Source: Pogonophryne albipinna
Taxonomy: Eukaryota > Chordata > Actinopteri > Perciformes > Artedidraconidae
NCBI GenBank assembly: GCA_028583405.1
Contig: CM053248.1
Location: forward strand, 26,524,543 to 26,588,542
Direction of reading: 5' to 3'
DNA: 64,000 nucleotides
The position numbers and the translations under genes were made by a program. Of the stretch, positions 24,785 to 35,773 are shown piece after piece. Under the pieces are notes generated by a model. That model saw nothing but the letters and a program-made list of their open reading frames with translations. It was not told the origin of the DNA and did not search any database. Each line of letters opens with the position of its first letter. Within the stretch, counting starts at the first letter, position 1.

Positions 24785-24804
24785 TGGTGACCTCCCGACG
24801 TGAT
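24785..24804 (+). promoter_or_regulatory. Primer binding site, tRNA-Trp-like
   Basis: TGGTGACCTCCCGACGTGAT lies three bases after the LTR. It matches the complement of the 3' end of vertebrate tRNA-Trp except for two extra bases within the CC run. Use of tRNA-Trp is known for avian alpharetroviruses; here the assignment rests on sequence only. Confidence 0.65.
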
Positions 24805-27800
24805 GAGTGCTGGTCTCTAGAAGGACCACCGACAGCCAGCGGACAAATTTCTGTCCAGGGGAGGACACCCCGGACACCGTTGACAACTAAACCAGGACAT
24901 CCTACATGATACAAAGGTAAAACAGATACCTGTTGATTACCAACATTTTAGAGTTGTCATCGGCGTTCTCAGTGTTCTTAGTCACGGTAAAAAATACAAT
25001 ACTTAAGAAAGTGTTTGTATAAGAGTCAGGTAGGACATTCCTGACCTATAGGGCACTAAGTGTGTGTAAGAGTCTGATATTGCATTCCAGTACCTTAGCT
25101 CACTAAAGCAAAGTCGGTGCTCAGAGTCCGGTAGGACATTCCAGACCTGAGGCATCGAGTTATATTTAAGAAAGTGTTTGTAGAGTCAGGTAGAGCATTC
25201 CGGACCTAACAAAGTGAACCAGCGAGGTCTCCGTGAGGTAGTCTAGTCCTGCACGGCTGACTCGCTGGGGAAATTCTGTAGACTATAGGCTGACAGAAAG
25301 CTGAAGTCGATATTATATGTGGGTATCCAAGAGGAAATACGCAAATTTCAAAATCAATTTGGAAGGACCAGATTTCACAAACTCTTGCTGTGTGGTTGAT
25401 CTGAACAGCTAAACGTGACGATAAAGGATTTTTTTGGCTTGGGTTTAATCTCCATGTGAGGGTCACATCTCTAAAGAGAGGTGTCGAAGCGCCCCCAAAA
25501 GCCAGGATTATCTGTTGAAATAATACATCGCACAAAAAAAGCCGGACAGAATGTATAAGGGAATAAACTCTGTGTGATTTTTTACGTCAAATCTGTGTAA
25601 TAATTGAGAGGAAAGGGCAGAAGTACAGTTTAGTGCCGAACAGGAGACAAGGTTTGCAGAAGCTGGGAGCTTCATCAGACAGAGGACGTTCATTCGTGGT
25701 CAGCTGCTGCCCTCTGGAGGCGAACAGGGTGTATAACCATATGCTGTGTGCACGTCTGAATTAAGAACATTCAAATAAATAGGATAAGGACATTAAGAGT
25801 AACGACAAGATTTGTCCAGTGTATTAATAAATACAAATGAACACCTAGTCAGATAATAGATACGAAGTCAATCATGGAAGAAGTGAAAGATCGAGTGATC
25901 TGAAGTTGGTTGATGTGTGATTTGAGGTGGTAGATATTGAAATAAATAAGAAACTAGAATTAGTTGTTTTTAGCATAAGTTTTTGTGGGACACAGTTACG
26001 TCACTTTGTTGTTTTATGAGAGGTTTTGAGAACTGATTGGTACCATTGCATTACATTGTGAATTTCATGGTATTTGTCATGAACTAAGGATTGTACTTAA
26101 TTATATTTCAAGAAAAAATTATATTACATACAGTAACGTTAAGGGAAAGTAAAAAGTGGTTATGTATGACAGGGGTGCTTATGCCCGCTTCGGTTTTCAA
26201 TGTCCGCCATCACGTTAAAACCATGGTTAAAACGGAGGATTGGTGGCATTTTCAGTTCATTGCTTACTTCCACACGCCTTTCCCCCTCCTTGTCTCTTTC
26301 ATGACTTTATTTAATGCATTAGAACGATTGTTATCGTAACTTTCCGTGTTTCTAGAAGTCAAGCTCACTGTTCACATTACGGAGTATATTTCCGGAACGG
26401 CCTTTCAAAATAAAAGCCACAGGCCGCTGTTCACCAGAGATGCCTTCACAATAAAACAGTAATTAGCTTAACAATATATTTAACTTATATTACGTCGTTA
26501 AACATTGATTTTAATTCATTACAGTTTTCAAATACGGCGCAGATTGAATACAGTTATTTGTGTATTCTGTTACAACCTCACCATGCTTGTAACACAACTT
26601 AGATAAACAATTTGAAAATGAATAGAATAACCAAGTAGATAAAAGATTAATCTGTGGTTAGGGAGAGTTTCCTTGTTTTGCCTATTAAACTTAGAACTGA
26701 AGTAATAAAGAATAGGCAGACTACTATCATTAGTTTGTTTTAACATTCACATGTTTCAGCATTCCTGACCTCAGCCGTTTTATTTTGTAACCCGTTGGGA
26801 GAGAGATTTAAATTGAGTTTTTCTCAGTAGCTGAATGGCTGTGATTACAGCACCATTGGATAGTTGTGCACCACCTTTTGGGTTCTCTGAATCAGTGTGT
26901 TGGTGAAGAGTTGCTCACTGCAAACAGAAGAAGTGTGCAAAGAACGCATCTCTGAGGAGATATTGACATTTTGCTTGTGCCTCGTTGTCAAGGCAACAGT
27001 GGTGTGAAGAGGTATTGCGGTTTTGGGGGGATTTCTGCTGTACAGAGGACAACGTGTGTCTGCCAAGTGATTCCTTCCCTCATCCCAATGCCAGGGAGAG
27101 TTTCCTTGGAGCCCACTGACCAGGGCCGGTCCTAGCTTTTTTGGGGACCCTGCCACTGACTACAGCTGCATCACTGACTGTGCTCATTATGACAAGATCT
27201 TGAGACATGCTTGTCTCAGATGGTTCAGACTCTGAAGGAATGATGCAATGATTTTACAGCATAATTGTGCAAGAGTTTCCCAGGGGGTGGTGTAGAAACC
27301 TTAATGCTTAGTGTTTAGATAAGAGGCTGCTTGTTTAAACGATGGTCTGGAATACTGAAAAGATTAAAGTTTATTATTCTTGTTTAGCAAACAAGACATC
27401 TGATTATTATGTCACACATAATAATCTTGACATAGAAACTAGCTATGGGTAAAACGTGTGGTTGTTATACCATTGTTATCATGAACAAAAGATAAATAGG
27501 GAAATAGTATCTGCTTAAAGATGAACGGATTTCATATCCTAGAGAGGATTAGTTATTGTGAATACTCCACAAGGTATCTACTAATGTATTTTAAAGAACC
27601 AAATTTAAAGAACTTGAATTGACTTGATAAATAAGTGAAGATAAGAAGATGTATTAACCATGAATTAATCAATTGGTAAATTAAAAATAGCAGTAAAGAG
27701 GGAACTATTAAAGTAAAATGAGAATCATCCTAAAACACACTGAGGGATAAAGGGGGAGAGTACAGTGTAGAACCATATTCTTCAATCTTTTCATCATGTT

Positions 27801-29850
27801 TACAAATTATTCTTTTAGAGTTTTTATTCATGTGTGAATTTGGTAGTGTTTTAATTTGTTACAGTATTGATCAGTTCAAAGGGAGAGTTTTAGTAACATC
27901 TCTATAAGATCAGACAAATATTTATTTATATAGGCCATGTTGAAGGGAAAGCTAGTTCTAAACAAAATATAGTATTTCAATTTGAGGTATTGGCTTCACC
28001 ATTTTAGCATATATTACTACAGGAGAACTTTTTATGGGGAAATAACTGTTGTTTGTCGTCCAAAATGTAGAGTTTAAAATTAAATTAAAATTAAAAACAG
28101 CTAATTTAATTTTGAAAAAGCAATATAATTGGGAGTAAACAAATGTGGGGCCTTATGGTCACCCATTGTAAAGGTGCATATTATTGATGACCAATAGGGA
28201 GAAGGGGTCACTCGACCCACCCTGCAGTGGTTTTTAAAATCTTAGTTGCAGCTTCACAGGGAGCGCACGGCACCAGATTATGAGTTTAAAAGACAAAGTG
28301 TCACCACCTCCTAATGGACATCCATTTAATTAGTAATTAACTGACATTTAGAGATGTTAAAAAGTAAAAACATACCTAGCATAAGTGATAATTCCTAAAT
28401 TCAACTACAAACCATTGATGGAATTACTTCTGTTTTTAAATCCTTAATAAAGGAAGGAGTGATTGTTACATGTTCGTACACCCAAGGTTCCACTCACTGT
28501 TAAAGAGGTTAACATTGTTCTTTAAGTGGACAAGAATTGAAGATAAATTAATATAATGAGTTATGAAATACATGGCAGAACTTTACAGATCCTAATAATG
28601 TTTTGACTCAAGATAATAATTATATGCACAAGTTTCTGAAATAGATCTATTAGACATTTTAATATAGATTAGGTGTTAATAAACTGCAGTAGTAGTACTA
28701 TAAGGAAGTGACATTTTTGGCTAACACATTTCAGGAAATGTGGGAAACAGCTGTCCCAATGAAAAGTTAGAGATATCTTGAAAAGTATAGTTGTAATCGT
28801 GAATTAATTAATGATGGCGCTCCATATATGACAGATTTTTGTAGACAAAGGATACTGGCCTATGCTGACATATCAAAGTCTCTGCAGAGCACGACACATG
28901 GCCAAAAAGACTGAGACCAAATGACCTTTGACCCTGACCGACAGTGTAACTTGAGAAGGCACTGTCAATGACTGACTCTGGGGTGAACCTGACCAAACTT
29001 GACTTTACAACCTGACAGTGTGAGTGTGAGTGTATGTCTGCATGTGATCAGTGCAACTGCATGATTTAAAACAATGACTAATCAAGCATGCTTTTGGACT
29101 AACACATTATTCTGGGGCTCTGTGGGAGAGTAACTCAGTCAATGGTTACCTGAAGGTTTTCTTCCCATACAGGATTTTGGTTACACATGAGATTCATGTG
29201 TAAAAAGGGGGAGTGTAAACTTCACAATGTACATTTTTCATTTAGGGACTGAAAGGAACCTGCTGCCCCAACTCGATTGTTCAATCTGACCATTGATTGA
29301 CAGTTTTAGAATGGACCTGCTCCATATCTGGGGATAAGATACTGTTTGATGAATGTTGACATGTTTCTAATATTGATTGAGTTATAACAGGTAACACAGA
29401 TGCAGAATCAATGGCCAAGAGGCTACTGTGAGAGATCTTGATAATATCTCAGCACTGACAGGTAAAGGCAGTATCACCAGGAAATCATTCATTTGGTCAG
29501 CATCATGATTTTGGTTGTTTTTTAATCCATAACATTAGTGTGTTTCTTTACCAGAAACATTAGCAGTTCATATTATATTTAGATTTTAAATGGGATCTCA
29601 AGGATTTGATTTAAGAATAACACAGATGCTTGTCAGAAATTCAGAGCTATTGAAATATGTTATTTAGTTCACCTAATGATGTTGGGGTTTTATTTAGTTG
29701 GCACAGTCCAAGTATTAAGATTCTGAAGCTGCACTGGCAGACAGGAGGTCTACAATTACTTTAGAAAACCTGTTCACAGACGGCTGTTGTTTTAAGACAC
29801 CCCACCAACAGGCTCCAAGCGGCTGAGGGCCCAGGAGCCCTGAGCGTAGG
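24805..29850 (+). other. LTR element interior, no coding region recognised
   Basis: About 5 kb of AT-rich sequence with stops in every frame; the longest frames are about 100 codons and resemble nothing known. A hAT-like end CAGGGCCGGTCCTAGC at 27121 suggests a truncated inserted element. Confidence 0.55.
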
Positions 29851-29990
29851 CTTGAGGGATTTGTATCAGATTTCTCCACACAGGTTGGTGACGCCAAAGA
29901 GGGACCCAGGAGGCCGACACAGCGGAGTTCGTCTGGCTGAAGGTCATCAGGACAACGTGGCTCAACCCCAGGCTCTCCGGCCCCGACCGA

Positions 29991-30494
29991 GTGACCCAGC
30001 GGATCTCTCATGCCGTCCGTCTAGGAGGAAAGGGGGACAGCTGGAGCCAGTGTGCGGCGGGGAAACCACCTGCTAGGACCGTGGACGACATCAGGACGGA
30101 CGTGGCCCTCGACGAGGAGGTCGACTCGGAAGCAGCCATCAGCGGACTGGAGGAGCAGGATCGGGAGGACATCCCTCCAGCAGTCGACCCAGAAGCAGCC
30201 ATCAGCGGACTGGAGGAGCAGGATCGGGAGGACATCCCTCCAGCAGTCGACTCGGAAGCAGCCATCAGCGGACTGGAGGAGCAGGATCGGGAGGACATCC
30301 CTCCAGCAGTCGACCCAGAAGCAGCCATCAGCGGACTGGAGGAGCAGGATCGGGAGGACATCCCTCCAGCAGTCGACCCAGGAGGCGTCATCAGCGGGCC
30401 GGAGACGGAGGATCGGGAAGACATCTCTCCAGCATCGACCCGGAAGCCGCCATCAGCAGGCCGGAGGGGGAGGATCCAGAAGATATCTCTCTAG
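29991..30494 (+). other. Open frame with acidic 21-residue repeats in the LTR element
   Basis: This 167-codon frame includes four near-perfect units of EAAISGLEEQDREDIPPAVD followed by diverged ones. Because the unit is 63 bp, other frames and the opposite strand are also open, so coding use is unproven. It lies upstream of the polypurine tract, where accessory or envelope genes would be in a retrovirus, but shows no similarity to them that I recognise. Confidence 0.35.
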
Positions 30495-30530
30495 CAGGCA
30501 GCCCAGAAGCCGCCGTCAGCGGATCGGGGG
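30129..30530 (+). repeat. 63-bp tandem repeat, about six units
   Basis: Units start at 30129, 30192, 30255 and 30318 (nearly identical), then diverged ones at 30381, 30444 and 30507. Each contains AGCAGCCATCAGCGGACTGG or a variant. The period is a multiple of three. Confidence 0.92.
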
Positions 30531-30603
30531 GACAAAGACATGGCAAGCCAGGACGGCACAGGGGACTACACTCTCCGCTGAAACAGGTTGATATAGCCGG
30601 TGT

Positions 30604-30755
30604 GGACTTTGTTTTAATAACCCATTTTTTTAGGAACTTTGTTTTAATATCCCAATTTTTGAGGAACTTTGTTTTAATATCCCAATTTTTGGGGAACTTT
30701 GTTTTAATATCCCATTTTTTGAGGAACTTTGTTTTAATAATTTTTAATTTTTTTT
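30604..30755 (+). repeat. 30-bp tandem repeat, five units
   Basis: Five copies of a 30-bp unit with GGAACTTTGTTTTAATATCC at its core start at about 30604, 30634, 30664, 30694 and 30724. The frame reads FVLIS(Q/H)FL(R/G)N repeatedly. Confidence 0.92.
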
Positions 30756-30942
30756 TAACATATTTTGGTCTCCCTCCACTGTCATAAGAAGTTGTTATGG
30801 TGGACTGTTCCTAGAGGTTTAAAGTGCTCTAAATCCCAGCTTCTGATGGATTTATATAAATGTTGGGGAACAGACAGTAGAAAAGAATGACAGTGGTTAT
30901 GTTTCAAATGCTGTGTATAAGTTGATCTCTGAAGGTGAGATC

Positions 30943-30953
30943 AAAAGAGGGGT
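30943..30953 (+). promoter_or_regulatory. Polypurine tract
   Basis: AAAAGAGGGGT directly precedes the 3' LTR, the position of the plus-strand primer in LTR retroelements. Confidence 0.7.
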
Positions 30954-31647
30954 TAAAGTAAACAGATATTGTTCTAAACTGTATTAAAGTAAACAGGTAT
31001 TATCTTGAACTGTATTGAAGTGAACATGTATTATTTGGGACTGTTTTAAAGTAATCCTATATATATAAACCTTCTTACTTACACTCACTGACCCAGATAC
31101 CAGCACGCACATGTTCTCTTTCAAGGTTCTTCCTGGGGCCAATATAATCTCAAGCACCAATATATCTGTGTACAATGTTTGATACCAATATCTGTGTACA
31201 ATGTTTGATTGTTTTGGGAAAGAATAGTTTGTGTGAAATCTTCCCTGGGAAAGTAAAGGAGTGAAGTTAGGTGGAAGATAAAAAGTGATTCTGACCTTGA
31301 CTAGTTCCGAGGCTCTCACGCTTCACTTAGGAGTAAAATGGGACGGAAGAGCCGACCCACATCTCCGCCCCAAATATGTCCATATATACTGTTGTTTATT
31401 CATGCAAAAGCCCCCCCCTGTTTCTGACTGGCTGGTCCCGATACCTGTATCGCACAGCAGTAGAGCTGGGAGTCCAGAGTACTCTGTAATTTGTATTGGT
31501 GTTTTTTACCATTAAAATCAGATTATTGTTATAACTTTTATGCCGGTGTTTTGAACTCCTTCTCTTATTAATCTGACCAGGCTCATCTAACGGACGGCGC
31601 GGAGCAGAGGTGGGCTTTAAGCCACCACTACTGTGTTTGTTCCAACA
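30954..31647 (+). repeat. 3' long terminal repeat
   Basis: 694 bp matching the 5' LTR with few substitutions and small deletions near 31460-31490. It ends TTCCAACA before the duplicated ACTG. Confidence 0.87.
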
Positions 31648-32230
31648 ACTGTGACGTCAGAGTCTAATCCCGCCTGCTCCAAATAAGGGCAAAGAGGCAG
31701 AGCCGAGGCGGGACCTGCTGCCTCCGAACTGGAAGTAAACAGAGCTAGCTCAGGCTAAGAAGCTAAGCTAACATGAAATACATGCATACCAAGTTACTGC
31801 TAACAGTGTAGTTCCCCTAAATAAACGTTACATTCATAATCAAATGAGACAATCTGCAAGAGAATTAGCTATATTTTGTTATTCTTAATGCTTGTCATTC
31901 ACACGTTGAGAAAAGACGGACTCCACCGCCCGGACCTAACGGAGCCGCAGTGGGCTAGCTCCGGGACGCCGGCTGGAGCTAGCCCCCTGCGGCTCCGTTA
32001 GCTCCGGCGGCCACCACTGGGATAATTGGGTCCCCTATTAACATTTGCTCCCGTTTAGCATTATGGGCGTCATAGCCATAGACTATAAAAGTCTTACCCA
32101 AGGCTGAATCATAAACTAAAATGTATATGTATACATAAAGGGTTACGTCCTTAGCTGGCTAATAAGTAACAAGCTAAGCTACCAAGCACACAAACACCTG
32201 CGAACGGGGTTAACATGTATAATATTATCA

Positions 32231-32282
32231 TTTTAGACTTCTTGGAAGTTCTGTTAGTACATTCAAGCGCACAGCACGACAT
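32231..32282 (-). pseudogene. THAP exon 1 remnant in the deleted element copy
   Basis: The minus strand reads MSCCALECTNRTSKKS from the ATG at 32282, matching exon 1 of copy 1 (MLCCALECTNRTSKMS). A 23-base deletion removes the rest of the exon and its GTGAGT donor, and exons 2-3 are absent, so no THAP domain can form. Confidence 0.8.
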
Positions 32283-32946
32283 TTTAATTGTCTGGTATTT
32301 GTAACAATATTCCCTAAAAGGCACAATCACCACGAACACGTCTAAAGCTAAAGGGTCAAGTACAGTAGCCTACTATGACTAACTAACATTGTAGCCTCTA
32401 TGGTTGTAGCCTAGCAGAGTGGACAAGTTGCTGTTAGCTGACAGTGAGGCATGTACGTGTCCATCAACGTGACCACGCCCTAATTTATGCAAAAACTTTA
32501 AGACCTAATATAAATAAAAGGGTCGTGTTAGAAAACAATTCACTCACAGATTCATAATCATGAAGGTGGAATCTAACTATATCGATAATAATATTTATTG
32601 CATCCATGGGTAGAAACATGTTTTTTTCTGCTGTAAAGTTGGGCATTTTAACATGGGGTCTATGGAAATTGCTCCTTTCTGCAGCCAGTCCCTAGCGGCC
32701 CATGTATGAACTGCAGTGTGTGGCACTTCCGTATTGGCTTCCCGGCTGTTCCCCAGAGTTTGCCTCTTGGATAGAACACACTGTTGAGATGTCCAATCTG
32801 CCTGTTTTACACACTTTGACCAACAGGGGGTTTGTGTTCAAATGAAGCCCATGATGAAGCCTCATGAGATGAACCCTTTTGCGAACCAATTGGCTGGAAA
32901 GCTTCAAAGCTTCATAAGGCTTCATCTCGCCATCACTAGTAAAATG

Positions 32947-33747
32947 TTTCCATAAATACCAATATCACACACTACAACACAGACTATAACACCCCTTTTT
33001 GTTAAATACCAACCATGTGTATATATATATAATATTTATATATATAAATGCCGCTAAAACTGTCTAATATACCAGGCTGCTAAAGCCTCCAAACTGTTAG
33101 AACACAGTCAGAACACGTAACATGAACGTGCCGGGCGGCGCGGTCCCGTGGGTTAGATGCGCGTTCATAATGCCGAGGAAAATAACTCTCAGAATAACGT
33201 TATTAGCACATTTTACAACTTGAGGACCGAATGTTTTTAATAAGGGCTATACAAACGTTCATACTGGGTAGTTTATTTACTTTAAAAAAAATTATCCAAC
33301 GATTTACAGACCACTCTTTCTCAATGTAAGTCAATGGGAAAAAGTGTTTCCGGGCCCAGCAACCTAACGAAAGTGTAGTACTGCCGTTTGGCCACAACGA
33401 ATATTCTCATCAGAGTCCGGCACACTTCATGGGGGCTTGAGTCCAGCGGGCTGCTTGTGTTTCTGTTCATCAGTACATCATATGACCAGCAGATCGTGTG
33501 TGAACGCTCTACGTTAGTCAGTGGACGTCCGACAACATGCATACTAACTTATATTGCAGCTATAGGCTATACTTTGGTTTAAATTGCGTGAATAAATTAG
33601 CTAGAGAGCTAAAGCTAATTACATTCATCCAATGTCAGAAGGATTACCTTTTAACAAACGTTGTAATGCTTTTCTTTCATTTCAATTTGAGTAAAACATT
33701 GAAGATATAACATTTCATTGTTTTCTTTTTACACTGACTCAGCTATA
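32947..33747. other. Gene-free stretch upstream of a hAT remnant
   Basis: It includes a TA-rich tract at 33018-33047 and a GC-rich patch near 33125-33160. No exon is recognised. It may be the 5' part of the TTF-type hAT element that follows. Confidence 0.35.
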
Positions 33748-33799
33748 ATGAAAAGACTACGTCAGTCGAAGCTCAGCTTTGGTAAGGAAGAGACAGGAC

Positions 33800-33893
<94 letters not shown>

Positions 33894-34370
33894 TGATGGA
33901 AGTCAGGGAGGAACTGCAGGTACAGTCACTCACACAAAATAATGTAGGCTTAATAACCCCATATATCTATCCATCTATAACTTAGTCTTCATTTACAATA
34001 TAGACAATAGGCATCATTTTTAAACAACATACATCTATTGCAGTTATGATGTCATAATAACATACAATTGTATAACACACAATTTGCTTACATCTTTGTT
34101 CTCTTTTGAGAATCAAACAAAACAGATTTAAAACATTTTTAAATGCAAACAAACAAGTGAAATTAACTAAATTGCTGAATTGCTTTTAATTCACTGGCAG
34201 GAGCGACAAGTGAGGAGGAGCAAAAAGTGAACAACGAGGGAGAGATTGAACAAAGAGAAAGAGTAGAGGACAGAGAGAGTAATGAACAGGAAGAAGACAG
34301 AGAGACTAAAGAAGATGGAAGAGAGGGTGCCGGTTATGGAAAGGAGAGAGACATGGAAAATGAATGTTGA
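33748..34370 (+). pseudogene. N-terminal fragment of a TTF/ZMYM1-type hAT transposase
   Basis: Two exons (33748-33919 and 34201-34370) join in frame. The start MKRLRQSKLSFG resembles the N-terminus of fish hAT proteins of the ZMYM1/TTF-zinc-finger type. A (GA)n tract then gives a long Arg-Glu run, and exon 2 continues in Glu/Arg-rich sequence to a stop at 34368. The zinc finger and catalytic domain are missing, which fits an internally deleted element. Support is the N-terminal motif, the splice sites and the hAT-like end that follows. Confidence 0.45.
33804..33890 (+). repeat. (GA)n microsatellite inside a hAT exon
   Basis: About 43 GA units. The tract is read as an Arg-Glu repeat in the frame of the hAT fragment. 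Confidence 0.95.
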
Positions 34371-34479
34371 CAATGTTTTGTGATCATTTTAGCCTCTTCT
34401 GCATGTCCAGATCATTAATAGTAACAATCAACTGATTCTTATGCATTACACTTTCAAAAATAATTGATGCTGCAGCCCA

Positions 34480-34645
34480 CTGACATGGTTTGAAATCAAT
34501 ATATTATCCCATTTGTGACCCCCCACAGGACTTAAAAAGCACCTAACTAGATCATGAAAATCCCCAAAATCTCAGGGGGGTATACTCCTGAACACCCCTG
34601 GCATGTTTGGACCTCGGTATTTAGGAAATCTTGGATACGGCCCTG
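34480..34645. mobile_element. Right end of a TTF-type hAT element
   Basis: The end GGATACGGCCCTG (34633-34645) is the complement of CAGGGCCGTATCC, a terminal sequence I know from fish hAT elements with ZMYM1-like transposases. It immediately precedes the duplicated U2 segment. The left end was not found. Confidence 0.5.
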
Positions 34646-35190
34646 CATGGGTTTACTTGGTTTGCAACATTTCTTTCTTTAAAAAAAAATGTGATTAAGT
34701 TACAAAAATATGATTAATGCAGTTAGCCTTAATCGTCCTGTTTAATGTACTTATTTTGGACGGGTGCTAGAGCTGCAAGGAGTACTAATTTGTGTTGCTC
34801 TAATTCTGTTAAAAATACACAGCATAGGTTAAATATAACAATTAAACAATAACGTTTACCTTTACCCAACCATTCAGGCCAACTCCTCTCAATGATTACA
34901 CATCTTTGTGGCCTCTTTGTTTTGCTCAGTGTTAATCACTTTAGAAGTGACGTTTTGGGAAATGCAGAAAGGGAGAATTCCACAGTTCTGTGAGGTCTAT
35001 GTTTGTTTCCACATGGCGGCGTTGTTCTGCATGTTGCAGCCTCTGGAGCCAGTCTACAACATCTTGTTTTATAAAATCTCTTTCTGCGTGAACAATTTAA
35101 AACAAGTCAGGGGCATTGCAAGCTGTATGTAGGTCAACGATTATATTTACATTTCTAAATGAAATTGTAAATAATAATAAAAGACGTGCT

Positions 35191-35215
35191 AAACTCCCAT
35201 CATGCCTTGCGTCAC
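35191..35215 (+). promoter_or_regulatory. Distal sequence element of U2 copy 2
   Basis: CCCATCATGCCTTGCG lies about 250 bp before the U2 start, identical to the site in copy 1. Confidence 0.72.
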
Positions 35216-35401
35216 GTTACCATCCAACAGACCACATAAAGCACACACAGTGAAAACACGATATATTTTCCAGCAGACCCAATCGCAGTAAATCATCATC
35301 AACTCTGCTATGTGTCTATTGTATGACGACTACATAAATGTATCCATTAATTATTTTTGTTAATTAGAATAGGTTTTACTAGTGTCCCTTAAACACATCA
35401 G

Positions 35402-35428
35402 TAACCGTCAGTTAGCGTAACTGTGCGG
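35402..35428 (+). promoter_or_regulatory. Candidate proximal sequence element of U2 copy 2
   Basis: Identical to the block at 15139-15165 and at the same distance from the U2 start. Confidence 0.5.
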
Positions 35429-35462
35429 AGAATCACTCTATTACCGCAGAACGTATTTCAGT

Positions 35463-35653
35463 ATCGCTTCTCGGCCTTTTGGCTAAGATCAAGTGTAGTA
35501 TCTGTTCTTATCAGTTTAATATCTGATACGTCCCCTACCCGGGGACCATATATTAAATTGATTTTTGGAATAGGGAGATGGAATAGGGGCTTGCTCCGTC
35601 CACTCCACGCATCGACCTGGTATTGCAGTACCTCCAGGAACGGTGCACCCCCT
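35463..35653 (+). ncRNA. rnu2: U2 spliceosomal snRNA, copy 2
   Basis: By eye the transcript is identical to copy 1, with the GTAGTA branch-point sequence, the ATTTTTGG Sm core and the 3' stem-loops. The proximal promoter and 3' box are also kept, so both copies look functional. The lack of differences in the transcript, while flanks differ, suggests purifying selection or gene conversion. Confidence 0.96.
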
Positions 35654-35659
35654 CTGAAT

Positions 35660-35673
35660 GTTGAAAAGAAAGA
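35660..35673 (+). terminator. snRNA 3' box of U2 copy 2
   Basis: GTTGAAAAGAAAGA, as in copy 1. Confidence 0.7.
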
Positions 35674-35773
35674 ACCCATCAAACTCAATAATGGATATAT
35701 TTCTTAGTATATCTACCTACAATTAATTTGCAGTGTGTGTGTGAATCGGCGGCTGATTCCAAAACTTAACCCG

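Larger units (their letters stand above)
24073..31647 (+). mobile_element. LTR retroelement (endogenous-retrovirus-like) without recognisable genes
   Basis: Two near-identical direct repeats (24073-24781 and 30954-31647) enclose 6.2 kb. The sequence ACTG at 24069-24072 and 31648-31651 is a 4-bp target duplication and restores the interrupted copy of the THAP/SGNH element. A primer binding site and a polypurine tract are in the correct places. No gag, protease, reverse transcriptase, integrase or env motif is recognised in any frame, so the copy would depend on proteins supplied elsewhere, or its genes are decayed beyond reading. Confidence 0.82.
22271..32769 (-). mobile_element. THAP/SGNH element, copy 2: internally deleted and itself interrupted
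   Basis: This copy is reversed relative to copy 1. It starts CATAGACTGTA (22271) and ends GCCTCTTG (32769), with a perfect 8-bp duplication GATAGAAC (22263-22270 and 32770-32777). Its own sequence is 22271-22281, about 23968-24072 and 31648-32769, roughly 1.2 kb. Compared with copy 1 it joins base 17154 directly to 20867, removing THAP exons 2-3 and the whole SGNH gene but keeping both end regions. That is the pattern of a non-autonomous deletion derivative. A LINE and an LTR element later inserted into it. Confidence 0.78.
21473..32938. mobile_element. hAT-type element that hosts the nested cluster
   Basis: The left end TAGTGATG (21473) and right end CATCACTA (ends 32938) are inverted copies with a perfect 8-bp duplication GTAAAATG (21465-21472 and 32939-32946). 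Its own sequence is only about 21473-22262 and 32778-32938, with GAGGCTTCGGAGCG and CTTCATAAGGCTTCAT blocks typical of a fish family. Everything between is later insertions. No transposase is seen. Confidence 0.82.
34651..35681 (+). repeat. U2-containing duplicated segment, copy 2
   Basis: Matches 14361-15418 in the same orientation. Relative to copy 1 it lacks short stretches, such as the bases after AATTTAAAACAA. The copy starts right after the hAT end at 34645. Confidence 0.9.

Noticed and set aside
30008..30424. Ser-rich minus-strand frame over the 63-bp repeats
   Set aside because: A repeat whose period is a multiple of three opens several frames; the plus-strand frame is no better proven, and nothing favours the minus one.
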